Shown here: positions 27,278 to 36,846 of the stretch, piece after piece | Layout of the letters: the number at the start of each line of letters is the position of its first letter | Position numbering within the stretch: position 1 is the first letter of the stretch | Source: Alphaproteobacteria bacterium casp-alpha6 | Lineage (GTDB): Bacteria > Pseudomonadota > Alphaproteobacteria > Rhodobacterales > Rhodobacteraceae | DNA length: 64,000 nt | NCBI GenBank assembly: GCA_001510135.1 | Contig: LFER01000027.1 | Location: 1 to 64,000 of the forward strand | Direction: 5' to 3' | Position numbers and translations under genes: made by a program | The notes under the pieces: generated by a model | The model's input: the letters and a program-made list of their open reading frames with translations, nothing else | Told to the model about the DNA's origin: nothing | Databases searched by the model: none

Positions 27278-28294
27278 ATGACCCTTCCTTTTGCCACTTT
27301 GTCAGAATTCGCGGCGATTCTGAACACGCCCTCCGGTACAGATCTACACGCATTTGAATTGGCGTCTGCGCGGAATGCGCAATTGACAAAACCGGCGGGC
27401 GCTTTGGGACGGCTGGAGGAGCTTGCTCTTTGGTATGCTGGATGGCGCGGACAGGAACGTCCAAGAATTGAACATCCTCAAGTATTGATTTTTGCGGGCA
27501 ATCACGGGGTGACCGCGCAAGGGGTTTCCTTGTTTCCGCCAGAAGTCACAGCGCAGATGGTTTTGAATTTTGAGGCGGGAGGCGCTGCAATCAATCAGCT
27601 GTCGGGATGTTTTGGCGCGCGTCTGGATGTTCAGGCCATAGATCTGGATCGACCTACTCAAGATTTTACACAAGGACCTGCGATGAGCGAAGAAGACTGC
27701 GTCGCCGCGCTTGGCGTGGGCTGGTCTTCCGTGGATGAAAACGCAGACCTGCTTGTGACCGGCGAAATGGGCATTGGAAACACAACAGCTGCCGCTGCGA
27801 TCGCTTTGGCGCTTTTTGGCGGGGCAGGTGCGGATTGGGCCGGTCGGGGGACCGGGCTTAACAGCGAAGGTGTCGCATTGAAGGCGAAAGTCGTGGAGGC
27901 GGGACTGAGCAGACACCCCTCTGCAAAGGGTGATGGGCTTGCGGCGTTGATGACTTTAGGTGGCAGAGAAATTGCGGCAATGTCGGGGGCGATTGCGCGG
28001 GCACGCGTGCTTCATATCCCCGTGATTTTGGACGGCTTCATTTGCTGCGCGGCTGCGGCCTCTCTTCACGCAGTTTCAGACAAGGCGCTGGATCATTGTG
28101 TGGCAGGACATCTTAGCGCTGAGGGGGCGCATAGTCGGCTTTTGGAGCATCTCGGCAAAGTGCCGTTGTTGTCTCTTGGCTTGCGGCTTGGTGAAGGATC
28201 AGGTGGCGCGCTTGCGATTGGTATTCTTAAAGCGGCTGTTGCCTGTCATTCTGGCATGGCCACCTTTGCTGAGGCAGGTGTTTCGGACGGTTGA
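27278..28294 (+). CDS. cobT: Nicotinate-nucleotide:dimethylbenzimidazole phosphoribosyltransferase
   Basis: A 338-residue CobT. Conserved segments: [50 protein letters not shown] and a C-terminal FAEAGVS with the catalytic Glu. It makes alpha-ribazole 5'-phosphate from nicotinate mononucleotide and 5,6-dimethylbenzimidazole for the cobalamin lower ligand. GGAG six bases before ATG 27278 sets the start. Its last 49 bases overlap the end of the convergent antiporter gene. I see no cobalamin riboswitch in the cobS-cobT gap. Confidence 0.96.
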   Translation: MTLPFATLSEFAAILNTPSGTDLHAFELASARNAQLTKPAGALGRLEELALWYAGWRGQERPRIEHPQVLIFAGNHGVTAQGVSLFPPEVTAQMVLNFEAGGAAINQLSGCFGARLDVQAIDLDRPTQDFTQGPAMSEEDCVAALGVGWSSVDENADLLVTGEMGIGNTTAAAAIALALFGGAGADWAGRGTGLNSEGVALKAKVVEAGLSRHPSAKGDGLAALMTLGGREIAAMSGAIARARVLHIPVILDGFICCAAAASLHAVSDKALDHCVAGHLSAEGAHSRLLEHLGKVPLLSLGLRLGEGSGGALAIGILKAAVACHSGMATFAEAGVSDG

Positions 28295-30177
28295 GCGGGG
28301 TCAGTTTTGGTTTCTGCCAATTGCGCGAGCAAGGCTGCCTCTAATTCCTGTTCAAGTGCCCGAGAGAGGCTGATATAGGCCGGGTTGTCTTCTGGACTTA
28401 CAGATTTTCTCCAGACTTTTGTCAAGGCGCGCATTGCTTTGCGATCATGTTGATAAAATGTGCTTTCGGCCTCTGCCGCCTCAAACTCAGTTAGCCCTGC
28501 GTTTTCAAGAACATAGCGTCCGGCTCTCAAGCTGCTGTCAAAGGTTTCACGCACGATATCATTGGCGCCTGCATTGTGAAGCTCAAAGACATGATTTCTG
28601 TCAAAAGCACGCGCCACAATATGGAGATCTTTGTATTCGCGCCGGATGCGTTCGACCAACTGTGTGGATTTTTCCGGATTATCAAGTGCGACAACAAGCA
28701 CTCGGGCCTTTTCAATTCCGGCGGCTTTGAGAAGTTCAGGTCGTGCCGGGTCTCCAAAAAATCCTTTGAAACCAAAGCGCCGCATGAGCTGAATGGTTTT
28801 CAAATTGTCATCAAGAACGATGGTTTTGATGCCTGAGTTTCTGACAAGGCGATTGACGATCTGACCAAACCGTCCCACGCCGGCAATGATAACTGGCCCT
28901 TGTTCGTCAATTTCATCCGCCCCTTCCATGCCTGGGATCACGTCACTCATTCGTTTTGCCATAGCTTCGTAAGCGAGGAAAAGAAGTGGTGTGACCAGCA
29001 TAGAGAGCGCCACAATCAAAAGCAGTCGCTCGGCAAGAAGAACGGGTATGACATTGCTGTTCAGCGCATAGGTCACGAGGACAAAACCAAATTCACCCGC
29101 CTGTGCCAAAGATAACGTGAATAACCAACGACTGCGGCCTTTAATGCGAAACACCAATGACAAAGCAAAAAGCACTGCGGCTTTCACGAGGATTAAGCCA
29201 ATGGTTTGCCCTATGATGAGAAACGGATTTCCAAAAAGCAGGGAAAAGTTAATTCCGGCACCAACGGTGATAAAAAATAATCCCAGCAAGAGCCCTTTAA
29301 ATGGCTCGATATCGCTATGAAGTTCATGACGAAATTCGCTGTTTGCCAGAACCACACCGGCCAGAAAGGTTCCCAAAGCAGGTGATAGTCCGATCATTTT
29401 CATCAAAAGTGCGATGCCAACCACGATTAACAGGGCAAGGGCAGTATACATTTCTCGAAGTCTGGCATAGTGAATGAACCGAAAGATGGGGCGCGTCAGA
29501 AATATACCGACCAGTATGATCACTGCAAAGATTACGATAATGGTTAAGGCTGACGCCCAAGCTGGCAGACTGTGCAAAAGCCCTTCGCCAGAGGCACCAT
29601 GGCTTTGCGCTTCGATAAAACTTTGTCCTCTGCTGATTGACCCATCGGGATTGGCTTGAACCTGCTGAATAGCCAATAATGGCATTAAAGCGAGCATCGG
29701 AATAACGGCAATATCCTGAGTTAGCAAAACAGCAAAAGAAGATCTGCCCCCATTTGTGCGCATCAGGCCTTTTTCGGTCATTGTTTGCAGAACAATCGCT
29801 GTTGAGGAGAGCGCAAAGATCATACCGACGGCCAAGCCAGTCTGCCACGCATATCCCGCCTGTACCATGAGCCAAGAGATTGCTCCTATGCTCAGCACAA
29901 GTTGCAATCCACCAAGGCCAAGTATTTTGCGGCGCATATCCCAAAGGGTTTGCGGGGCAAGTTCGAGGCCGATGACAAAAAGCATCATTACGACCCCAAA
30001 CTCAGCAAAATGTTGAATTTCCTGCGTTTCCGCACCGACGAGGCCCAAGATCGGGCCAATCGTAATTCCGGCTGCAAGGTATCCAAGAACAGAACCCAAC
30101 CCAAGTCGTGACGCCAGTGGTACCGCGATCACAGCAGCAGTAAGATATATGATAATGTCAGCAAAAAAGTTGGGCAT
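28246..30177 (-). CDS. CPA2-family monovalent cation/proton antiporter with TrkA-N domain (KefB/C-like)
   Basis: A 643-residue protein. Residues 1-400 contain about twelve hydrophobic segments of the Na+/H+ exchanger fold ([43 protein letters not shown]). Residues from about 425 form a TrkA-N Rossmann domain ([16 protein letters not shown]) that binds NAD(H) or glutathione conjugates in Kef systems, followed by a charged tail. Family role: potassium efflux with proton entry, often protecting against electrophiles. No KefF/KefG partner is adjacent. Single leftward gene overlapping cobT at the 3' end. Confidence 0.93.
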   Translation of the reverse strand: MPNFFADIIIYLTAAVIAVPLASRLGLGSVLGYLAAGITIGPILGLVGAETQEIQHFAEFGVVMMLFVIGLELAPQTLWDMRRKILGLGGLQLVLSIGAISWLMVQAGYAWQTGLAVGMIFALSSTAIVLQTMTEKGLMRTNGGRSSFAVLLTQDIAVIPMLALMPLLAIQQVQANPDGSISRGQSFIEAQSHGASGEGLLHSLPAWASALTIIVIFAVIILVGIFLTRPIFRFIHYARLREMYTALALLIVVGIALLMKMIGLSPALGTFLAGVVLANSEFRHELHSDIEPFKGLLLGLFFITVGAGINFSLLFGNPFLIIGQTIGLILVKAAVLFALSLVFRIKGRSRWLFTLSLAQAGEFGFVLVTYALNSNVIPVLLAERLLLIVALSMLVTPLLFLAYEAMAKRMSDVIPGMEGADEIDEQGPVIIAGVGRFGQIVNRLVRNSGIKTIVLDDNLKTIQLMRRFGFKGFFGDPARPELLKAAGIEKARVLVVALDNPEKSTQLVERIRREYKDLHIVARAFDRNHVFELHNAGANDIVRETFDSSLRAGRYVLENAGLTEFEAAEAESTFYQHDRKAMRALTKVWRKSVSPEDNPAYISLSRALEQELEAALLAQLAETKTDPAQPSETPASAKVAMPE

Positions 30178-30186
30178 AAATTCAAA

Positions 30187-30645
30187 TTAACGTGTTGGAA
30201 GCGGCGAGTCCTCTTTAGCCTGATCCATTACGATCTGACTTTGAACCCGCAAAACGGCTGGTTGATGAAGAAGTGTATCCTGTATTAAAGAATTCAAGGT
30301 TTTTAAATCTTGGCAAAAGACCCTTAAAAGATAATCTGCTTCGCCCGTCAGGCTCCAGGCGGCAACGATTTCCGGACGCGTTCGCAGAGTGCGAGCAAAT
30401 TGTTTGCCTTGTTCCGATCCGTGGCTTGCAAGTTGCACTTGAATAAATGCCTGAACGTGCAGCCCCAGTTTTTCCCCGTTGATCTCAGCACGATATGATT
30501 TGATATAGCCTTCCCGCTCCAGTCTTTGTCGGCGTCGACCCGCTTGACTTTGTGACAGGTTCAACTTTTCGGACAATTCATAAGATGTCAGATGGGCATT
30601 TTTCTGCAACTCTGATAAGATTCTATGGTCTATTTCATCAATCAT
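30187..30645 (-). CDS. Lrp/AsnC-family regulator, probably of hpd
   Basis: A 152-residue Lrp-type regulator: N-terminal HTH (IDHRILSELQKNAHLTSYEL, recognition helix SQSQAGRRRQRLE) and a C-terminal RAM ligand-binding domain (GEADYLLRV). ATG 30645 is chosen because it starts the domain; longer in-frame starts add an implausible low-complexity leader. It is divergent from 4-hydroxyphenylpyruvate dioxygenase, so it is likely to sense tyrosine, phenylalanine or a derived keto acid and control that gene. Confidence 0.93.
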   Translation of the reverse strand: MIDEIDHRILSELQKNAHLTSYELSEKLNLSQSQAGRRRQRLEREGYIKSYRAEINGEKLGLHVQAFIQVQLASHGSEQGKQFARTLRTRPEIVAAWSLTGEADYLLRVFCQDLKTLNSLIQDTLLHQPAVLRVQSQIVMDQAKEDSPLPTR

Positions 30646-30732
30646 GCATAGTTTTCTTTGTTTTTTTCTTATTAACACAGAGATTGCGCAAAATATAGCC
30701 AAAATTCCCTTAATTTTGCGCAAATAAATACT

Positions 30733-30750
30733 GTGAAATACGTATTTTAC
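30733..30750. promoter_or_regulatory. Palindrome upstream of hpd, candidate Lrp-family site
   Basis: AAATACGTATTT at 30736-30747 is a perfect 12-base palindrome, extending to 18 bases (30733-30750) with one mismatched pair. It lies about 27 bases before the hpd start in the divergent gap shared with the Lrp gene. Lrp/AsnC proteins bind imperfect AT-rich dyads of this size. The gap also holds a nearby TTTACGCATATT element resembling a half repeat. Confidence 0.45.
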
Positions 30751-30777
30751 GCATATTAAATAAAAGGAGAAAGACTG

Positions 30778-31884
30778 ATGGGCCCATTTCCACATGATGC
30801 GCCAAAAGCGACGATTTCACCAAAAAATCCTGCGGGCACGGACGGTTTTGAATTTGTCGAATTTGCGCATTCGGATCCAGACGTACTGCGGGACCTCTTT
30901 TCGAAAATGGGATTTACGTTGTGCGCGCGTCACAAAGTGAAAGATATTGAGCTGTGGCAGCAAGGGGATGTCACATATATTGTCAATGCCCAAGAGGACA
31001 GTTTTGCAGACGGTTTTTCAAAAGCTCACGGCCCTTGTGCCTCGTCCATGGCTTGGCGTGTTGTCGATGCAGAGCACGCATTGCGCCATGCTGTTGAAAA
31101 TGGTGCGACCCCATATGAGGGAAACGGAAAGTGTCTAGAGATTCCCGCAATATACGGGATCGGGGGATCTTTGATCTATTTTGTTGATCAAAAATCTGGC
31201 GAAAACCCATATGAGCAAGAATACGACTGGCTAGGCTTGCCCAAGCCTGAAGGAGTTGGATTTTATTATCTTGATCACCTGACCCATAATGTATTTCGCG
31301 GGAACATGGACAAATGGTTCTCATTTTATGAAGGTTTGTTCAATTTTCGCGAAATCCGGTTTTTTGATATCGAGGGGAAATTTACCGGTTTGTTTAGTCG
31401 GGCGCTTACATCGCCCTGTGGTAAAATCCGCATTCCCATAAATGAAGATCGTGGAGAGACAGGTCAAATTGTGTCTTATCTTAAAAGATATAATGGCGAG
31501 GGTATTCAACATATCGCCGTTGGAACAGAGCAGCTTTATGATGCGACCGACGCTATTTTTGAGAATGGAATTCGATTTATGCCACCACCGCCTGATACTT
31601 ATTTCCGCTTAAGTCAGACGCGTGTGAAAGATCATAGGGAACCTCTTGATCGGCTGAAAAAACATGGAATCCTCATCGACGGGGAGGGCGTTCTTAATGG
31701 CGGGGAGACAAAGATATTGCTCCAAATATTCTCTAAAACTGTGATAGGTCCTATCTTCTTTGAATTTATTCAAAGAAAGGGTGATGATGGATTTGGCGAA
31801 GGCAATTTTAAAGCGCTTTTTGAATCTATCGAAGAAGAACAGATCGCAAATGGCGAATTGCAGATGGTTCAATCAACCGGGTAG
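30778..31884 (+). CDS. hpd: 4-hydroxyphenylpyruvate dioxygenase
   Basis: A 368-residue Fe(II) dioxygenase with two vicinal-oxygen-chelate domains. The iron ligands are visible as His in DHLTHNVFRG, His in GIQHIAVGT and Glu in PIFFEFIQRKG. It converts 4-hydroxyphenylpyruvate to homogentisate in tyrosine and phenylalanine breakdown. GGAG lies nine bases before the ATG. No homogentisate 1,2-dioxygenase or fumarylacetoacetase gene follows, so the downstream steps are encoded elsewhere. Its final 12 bases overlap the convergent neighbour. Confidence 0.97.
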   Translation: MGPFPHDAPKATISPKNPAGTDGFEFVEFAHSDPDVLRDLFSKMGFTLCARHKVKDIELWQQGDVTYIVNAQEDSFADGFSKAHGPCASSMAWRVVDAEHALRHAVENGATPYEGNGKCLEIPAIYGIGGSLIYFVDQKSGENPYEQEYDWLGLPKPEGVGFYYLDHLTHNVFRGNMDKWFSFYEGLFNFREIRFFDIEGKFTGLFSRALTSPCGKIRIPINEDRGETGQIVSYLKRYNGEGIQHIAVGTEQLYDATDAIFENGIRFMPPPPDTYFRLSQTRVKDHREPLDRLKKHGILIDGEGVLNGGETKILLQIFSKTVIGPIFFEFIQRKGDDGFGEGNFKALFESIEEEQIANGELQMVQSTG

Positions 31885-34443
31885 GCCGAGAGTAATATTT
31901 TTACCGCTTTTCACGTAGCGCAGTTCGCGTTTCCCGATGGCGGCGACTTTGCCGCCATCCAGACTATCACCCACTTTGACCATCAAGCGCTTTCCATTTT
32001 TGAGCCGCACCAATGCGCTACGCTTTCCGCCGAAATAATAAACACCAAGGAGGTTGACCTCACGTAGATTAATGGCCCGTTTGATTGTAGCCTTTTTACC
32101 AGGAATTGATGTGTTTGTTGTTTCAGAGGAATTTTCTCCGACAGAGGCTTCATCCCCTTCTTCTTCCGGCAGAGTAGCGACTGTAGAGGCAACTTCAACA
32201 GAGCTCACACTTGGTTTTTTGGTCTTAGGCCGCGCCTTGGGCCGCAATGAGTCGCTTACTGCGCCAGAAAAAGTTTCCGGCTCAATAGGTTTGATCTCTT
32301 CTGGGCGTGGTTTGGGACGCGGCAAGTTTTCGGTCGCATTCTCCTCGGACTCTGGTTTTGGGAGTGGACGAAGTTCAATTAATGGTACAGCTGCATCATC
32401 CTGATCCGGAAGGCTTGCAGGTGTCGTAGGCAAAAGCACTGGAGTTTGCTGGGGCAGTAGATTGGCAGGCAAATTGGGTGGGGTGAGTGCTGCAAATTCT
32501 ACTGTATTTGTAGCGTTCTTTGGTGCCGTCTCGCTGAATGCCCCCAGAGACGCGATGCTGTTTGAAGGTAAAGTTTCACTAGCAGCTTCGTCCAGAATAT
32601 TTGGATCCTGAGAGATAAAGGCTTGGGGTGTGAGCAGTTCATCAAACGAACGTGTTGTAACGCGTATGTTGTCCAGTACTGGAGCGGTTAATCCAACGCC
32701 TTGGATTGGCGTTTCAAGTCGTTCATTACCCAGACCGAGCGAAGCAATTAAAGGTTTTGAATTGGCAAGATCGTTGCCATTAGGCATAGGTGATGAAAGC
32801 GCATTCGTTGCTTGACGTGACGTGTTTTCGTTTGGTTGGAAATTGTCTTCGTTTTGCGGCGGAAGTCCAGACGTGAATGCGGTGACTTCAACATTTCTCT
32901 TTTCAGGGGCAACCTGTTCGACCAGCAGGGCCGTTTCATAGACTTCAAATTCCTCAAGTTGGGTGACTGGCGGTCTTTGAACCGCAGTTTCCCAAAGTCC
33001 AACCTTGGGGAGGCGTTGTAAAATTACCGCGCTCGAATTCGGTGTGCGCGGACTAATAGACCAAACACCACTCACTGCATAAATGTTGTGTAACCGATCT
33101 GTCAAAAATTGAAATGGAAAGGGTTTGTCAGGTTTGGATAAGGTATTGGGAAACTCACTGGTTGTTGGGCGCGCAACGGCGACCAAACTTTGAACGCTAT
33201 TTTGCCTATCGTCTTTTTCTACTGAAGCCGCCCCGTTCAAATTTCGTTTTGGTTGGGTCGTTGCAACCCGCCCGATGATATCCTTGCCTGGTCTGGCATA
33301 GTTCTCGACACTTAAGATAGGTCGTGTCAATTGTCTAAGCTGGGTTTCCTTTGCCTTGGAAATTTCTGGTGATGTCAGAGGAGTTGAAGCATCTATTTGC
33401 GCCAATCCACCTAGAGTGCTGTCTTGCCTGAGCAATTGAGTGTCGGACTGGAACTCTGGTGAATTTTCATAGGCAAGATTTTCTACGGGGTCGCTGGTTA
33501 CAGCCGGTCGGGCAAGGTAAAATCCTACGCCCCCAATAAGCCCAACAATAACCAGAATAAAAGCGAGGGCCGGCATGTATCCCGCGAACATCAATCTGTT
33601 ATCGGCCTTATTGCGGACGCCGAGGCGCAGTGAAATCTTGAAGACCTTGTCTAGAATCTGTTCAATCAACGCAGTCTTTTCAAAAACTGCGGTGGAGCGT
33701 TTTTCAGATCTTGCCGAGTTTGCCGTCATTGGGGCAATCAGCGTTTCAAAGGTCACACTCCTTTTTTCAGACTTTCGGGTCGTCGGTTCAGAAGTGTCCT
33801 CAACACTTTTAAAATCACTTGATGCGGTTTCTAAAGACTTGCCTTCCCGTTCTAACGCGTCATCCGTTGCCTCACCTTCTTCTCCGGGGAACATCTGCAT
33901 TGCTTGCAATGCCGATGACACGACCCTAATCGGATGACTGTCGCATTCCATGCTTGGTTGAGATCCATCCGCTCGGCCGAAAAATACCTCTCCAATAAAA
34001 TGGCATTCTGGGGCGATTGCGACATTGCCAAGAGGCTGAAAACCCTGAAGGAGCGAAAATTCTTCAGCTTCTCGAAGGGTTTGGCGTGCCACTGCCGCCA
34101 CAAAGATAGTCTCAGAGTTGGACACCCAGTCAAAGCTGATCTCACTTAAGGTGTAGGGCGTTTCTGCCTCGAGGCTCAACTGGATCATCTTTTCGATGTC
34201 TTCAGGTTGCGCATCTTTTGGTCTGGAAATGGAATAGTATTTTATTTGATCGTTTGGAATAACCAGCTTTACCTGATTGGCGTCACGAGAACGCTCAAGC
34301 GCCTCTTTGCGCAAGGTGTCCATCCGTGCATCAAAATCGGCATCTGCCAAATACACCTGTCCCAGCAAAATCCAATCCCAGCCTGAGCGCTGCAGAAGAC
34401 TTAATCCTTCTGAAGAAAGAGACAGGGCAAAATCGGGTTTCAT
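31873..34443 (-). CDS. Large bitopic protein with PilM/GspL-like N-terminus and PilP/GspC-like C-terminus
   Basis: An 856-residue protein of unusual layout. Residues 1-155 resemble the N-terminal part of PilM/GspL actin-like pilus proteins (LVIPNDQIKYYSI, IEKMIQLSLEAETPY, FVAAVARQTL). A single membrane segment lies at about 290-311, followed by some 450 low-complexity Ser/Thr/Pro/Glu-rich residues with repeated Pro-Arg-Pro/Leu-Pro-Lys-Pro motifs, and a C-terminal domain (about 780-856, INLREVNLLGVYYFGGKRSALVRL) resembling the beta-domain of GspC/PilP. That predicts a cytoplasmic head, a periplasm-spanning linker and an envelope-end domain. Automated annotation of relatives as a translation initiation factor would be misleading. 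No other pilus gene is nearby. Confidence 0.7.
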   Translation of the reverse strand: MKPDFALSLSSEGLSLLQRSGWDWILLGQVYLADADFDARMDTLRKEALERSRDANQVKLVIPNDQIKYYSISRPKDAQPEDIEKMIQLSLEAETPYTLSEISFDWVSNSETIFVAAVARQTLREAEEFSLLQGFQPLGNVAIAPECHFIGEVFFGRADGSQPSMECDSHPIRVVSSALQAMQMFPGEEGEATDDALEREGKSLETASSDFKSVEDTSEPTTRKSEKRSVTFETLIAPMTANSARSEKRSTAVFEKTALIEQILDKVFKISLRLGVRNKADNRLMFAGYMPALAFILVIVGLIGGVGFYLARPAVTSDPVENLAYENSPEFQSDTQLLRQDSTLGGLAQIDASTPLTSPEISKAKETQLRQLTRPILSVENYARPGKDIIGRVATTQPKRNLNGAASVEKDDRQNSVQSLVAVARPTTSEFPNTLSKPDKPFPFQFLTDRLHNIYAVSGVWSISPRTPNSSAVILQRLPKVGLWETAVQRPPVTQLEEFEVYETALLVEQVAPEKRNVEVTAFTSGLPPQNEDNFQPNENTSRQATNALSSPMPNGNDLANSKPLIASLGLGNERLETPIQGVGLTAPVLDNIRVTTRSFDELLTPQAFISQDPNILDEAASETLPSNSIASLGAFSETAPKNATNTVEFAALTPPNLPANLLPQQTPVLLPTTPASLPDQDDAAVPLIELRPLPKPESEENATENLPRPKPRPEEIKPIEPETFSGAVSDSLRPKARPKTKKPSVSSVEVASTVATLPEEEGDEASVGENSSETTNTSIPGKKATIKRAINLREVNLLGVYYFGGKRSALVRLKNGKRLMVKVGDSLDGGKVAAIGKRELRYVKSGKNITLGLPG

Positions 34444-34609
34444 CTATTGCAGATATCCTGATGACGGCTTTATGGTTTTCTACTCTTTTCTTACCTTACT
34501 TTACAATATGAACTCTATTTCACAAAGCGAAACACCGCCGATTTTGTGAAATATGGTAGTTTCCGACGGGGTTGCATGGCAGTATCGATTTATAAAAATG
34601 AGGTCGATA

Positions 34610-35311
34610 ATGAAACTTGCATATGTTTTGATATTCTTAATTTTGTCATCCTTTGCCCATGCGGGCGAGGGTGAAACCACCAATTTTGCAACAATTACAG
34701 TAGAAGGAACCGGACAGACAGTAACCACTCCAGACGTTGTGCGTTTGGGCTGGACCCTAAGCGAAGAGGGGCAAACTGCATCTCAAGCAATGTCAATTAT
34801 GACAAAAAAATCTGCTAAACTTTTGGATAAGTTAAAGAAATTTGGACTGGAGGCTGCGGATGTCGTGTCTACTGATGTGCGACTGTCCCCAGTTTACAAG
34901 GACAATAACTATCAGCGTTCAGAAATCAGAGGTTTTGTTGCAAGTTCCAGCTTGAAAGTCAGTTTGCGGGATTTGGATCGCTTGGCCGAATTATACGATC
35001 TCGCACTCCAATCGGGGGTGACAGAAATGTATGGGGTGACTTTTGACACCACGGAGCGAGATGCGCATATGACGGAGGCGCAGCAGAAAGCCGTTCATAA
35101 TGCGCGCAAAAAGGCGGAACTTTATGCAAAAGAGGCTGGGGTGCGAGTTGGTCGGCCTTTGATGATGAGTGAAATCCGCGAAACGAGTGGATTTCAGATG
35201 TTCGCTGCGAGATCGAGTTTTGACGGGGAAATGGCAAACCCCATTGCATCAGGAGAATTGACTTTTACGCAGTCAATCACCGCAAAATACGAAATTGAAC
35301 CGGCAGAGTAA
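34610..35311 (+). CDS. SIMPL-domain (DUF541) periplasmic protein
   Basis: A 233-residue exported protein: signal peptide (residues 1-18, AFAHA-like cleavage region SSFAHAGEG), then the SIMPL/DUF541 domain with TITVEGTGQTVTTPDVVRL and the DVVSTDVRLSPVY segment. Bacterial members such as E. coli YggE lower oxidative damage by an unknown mechanism. ATG 34610 has GAGG nine bases upstream and starts the signal peptide; upstream in-frame starts would bury it. Divergent from the pilus-like gene. A hairpin overlapping its stop codon probably ends transcription. Confidence 0.9.
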   Translation: MKLAYVLIFLILSSFAHAGEGETTNFATITVEGTGQTVTTPDVVRLGWTLSEEGQTASQAMSIMTKKSAKLLDKLKKFGLEAADVVSTDVRLSPVYKDNNYQRSEIRGFVASSSLKVSLRDLDRLAELYDLALQSGVTEMYGVTFDTTERDAHMTEAQQKAVHNARKKAELYAKEAGVRVGRPLMMSEIRETSGFQMFAARSSFDGEMANPIASGELTFTQSITAKYEIEPAE

Positions 35312-35319
35312 GCCGGTTC
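35297..35319. terminator. Rho-independent terminator, probably bidirectional
   Basis: GAACCGGC and GCCGGTTC form a perfect 8-base-pair stem with a 7-base loop containing the SIMPL gene's stop codon, followed by AATCTGATTTTGTTT on the plus strand. It lies between two convergent genes (the SIMPL gene and metY). The U-rich tract is clearer for the rightward transcript. Confidence 0.7.
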
Positions 35320-35332
35320 AATCTGATTTTGT

Positions 35333-36634
35333 TTACCCTTTGACCGCTGCAGCTTTGTTCAGCGCCTGGTTTAGATCGGCGATGATATCGTCTGCGTCCT
35401 CGATCCCGATAGAGATTCTGACCACTTCCGGAGAGGCGCCCGCCGCCCGTTGTTGCTCCGCATCCAATTGGCGGTGCGTGGTTGATGCCGAATGGATAAC
35501 CAGCGAACGGGTGTCGCCCAAATTTGCCACGTGGCTGAAAATTTCAAGGCTTTCTACGAATTTCACACAGGCTTTATATCCACCCTTGAGTGCTACCGTG
35601 AAAAGACCGCCGGCACCGTTTGGACAAATCTTCTTTGAGCGCTCATAATAAGGCGAACTGGGCAAACCGGCATAGGTAACACGTTCGACAGCCTCATGTT
35701 TTTCGAGCCATGCGCTCACCAGTTGTGCGTTTTCGACATGGCGCTGCATCCGAAGAGACAGAGTTTCGATGCCCATCAAGGTATAATGTGCAGCTTGCGG
35801 GTTCATCGTCATACCCAAATCGCGCAGACCAACGGCGATACCATGGAAGGTAAAGGCCAATTCGCCAAAGGTCTGGTGAAAGGTCAATCCATGATAGGCC
35901 GGTTCTGGGGCTGAAAGAGAAGGAAACTTGTCAGAGGCTGACCAGTCAAACTTTCCGCTGTCAACGACGCATCCCCCCGTTACCGTGCCGTTTCCAGTCA
36001 GATATTTGGTTGTGGAATGCACAACCAAAGTTGCTCCGTGTTCGATGGGTCTGCAAAGATAGGGTGTTGCAGATGTGTTATCCACAATCAGTGGGACGCC
36101 TGCAGCGTCACTGATCTTTGAGATCGCATCAAGGTCGGTGATATACCCGCCAGGGTTTGCAATGGCCTCACAGAACACGGCGCGCGTGTCTTCATCAATG
36201 GCTGCTTTCACCGCCGCTTCATCGTCAAAATCAACAAATTTCGCGGACCAACCAAACCGTTTGATGGTTTGGCTGAATTGGGTCACGGTGCCCCCGTATA
36301 GCCGAGTTGACGCGATTATATTTTTTCCCGGAGACATGAGCGGGAAAAGCGCCATAATTTGGGCCGCATGGCCCGAAGAACAGCAAACCGCACCGGCGCC
36401 GCCTTCCAGTGTTGCAATGCGTTCCTGAAGTACAGCCACCGTGGGGTTTGTCAGGCGTGAATAAATGAACCCAACTTCTTGAAGATTAAACAAAGCAGCA
36501 GCATGATCAGTATCTCGAAATACATAAGCTGTGGATTGGTAGATCGGGGTTTGGCGTGCACCGGTTGCTGGATCCGGGCGGGCGCCCGCATGGATTTGTA
36601 GTGTGTCAAAGCCGTAATGTGGACCATCAGACAT
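35333..36634 (-). CDS. metY: O-acetylhomoserine aminocarboxypropyltransferase (sulfhydrylase)
   Basis: A 433-residue PLP enzyme of the Cys/Met metabolism family. It opens with GFDTLQIHAGARPDPATGARQTPIYQSTAYVF, typical of MetY. The PLP lysine is in VHSTTKYLTGNG, and SSGHAAQ near residue 85 binds the phosphate. It makes homocysteine from O-acetylhomoserine and sulfide, or methionine directly from methanethiol in some members. ATG 36634 has a GGAGA site. The 5' region up to the glycosyltransferase gene (about 210 bases) shows no riboswitch consensus that I can recognise. Confidence 0.95.
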   Translation of the reverse strand: MSDGPHYGFDTLQIHAGARPDPATGARQTPIYQSTAYVFRDTDHAAALFNLQEVGFIYSRLTNPTVAVLQERIATLEGGAGAVCCSSGHAAQIMALFPLMSPGKNIIASTRLYGGTVTQFSQTIKRFGWSAKFVDFDDEAAVKAAIDEDTRAVFCEAIANPGGYITDLDAISKISDAAGVPLIVDNTSATPYLCRPIEHGATLVVHSTTKYLTGNGTVTGGCVVDSGKFDWSASDKFPSLSAPEPAYHGLTFHQTFGELAFTFHGIAVGLRDLGMTMNPQAAHYTLMGIETLSLRMQRHVENAQLVSAWLEKHEAVERVTYAGLPSSPYYERSKKICPNGAGGLFTVALKGGYKACVKFVESLEIFSHVANLGDTRSLVIHSASTTHRQLDAEQQRAAGASPEVVRISIGIEDADDIIADLNQALNKAAAVKG

Positions 36635-36846
36635 AAAAGCGTGTCTCCGTATGAAAAGCTGGCGCACCCTAATCCTTCTCACAGGCAAGGACAACTCAAT
36701 GTCTCGTCCTGACGCCCTATAAGGCCTGAAAAAGTCCATTTTTTTGAAAAATAGAAGGCTTGCAGAAATTTTTTTCCGGTTGAGCGGCTGGTAGAGGCCT
36801 TTATTCCACTGTCATGGAGCTTGTCCCTTTAACCGCTTCGGGCGAC

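Noticed and set aside
36635-36846. Possible SAM-type riboswitch ahead of metY
   Set aside because: I looked for SAM-II and SAM/SAH-like conserved segments and saw none that fit.
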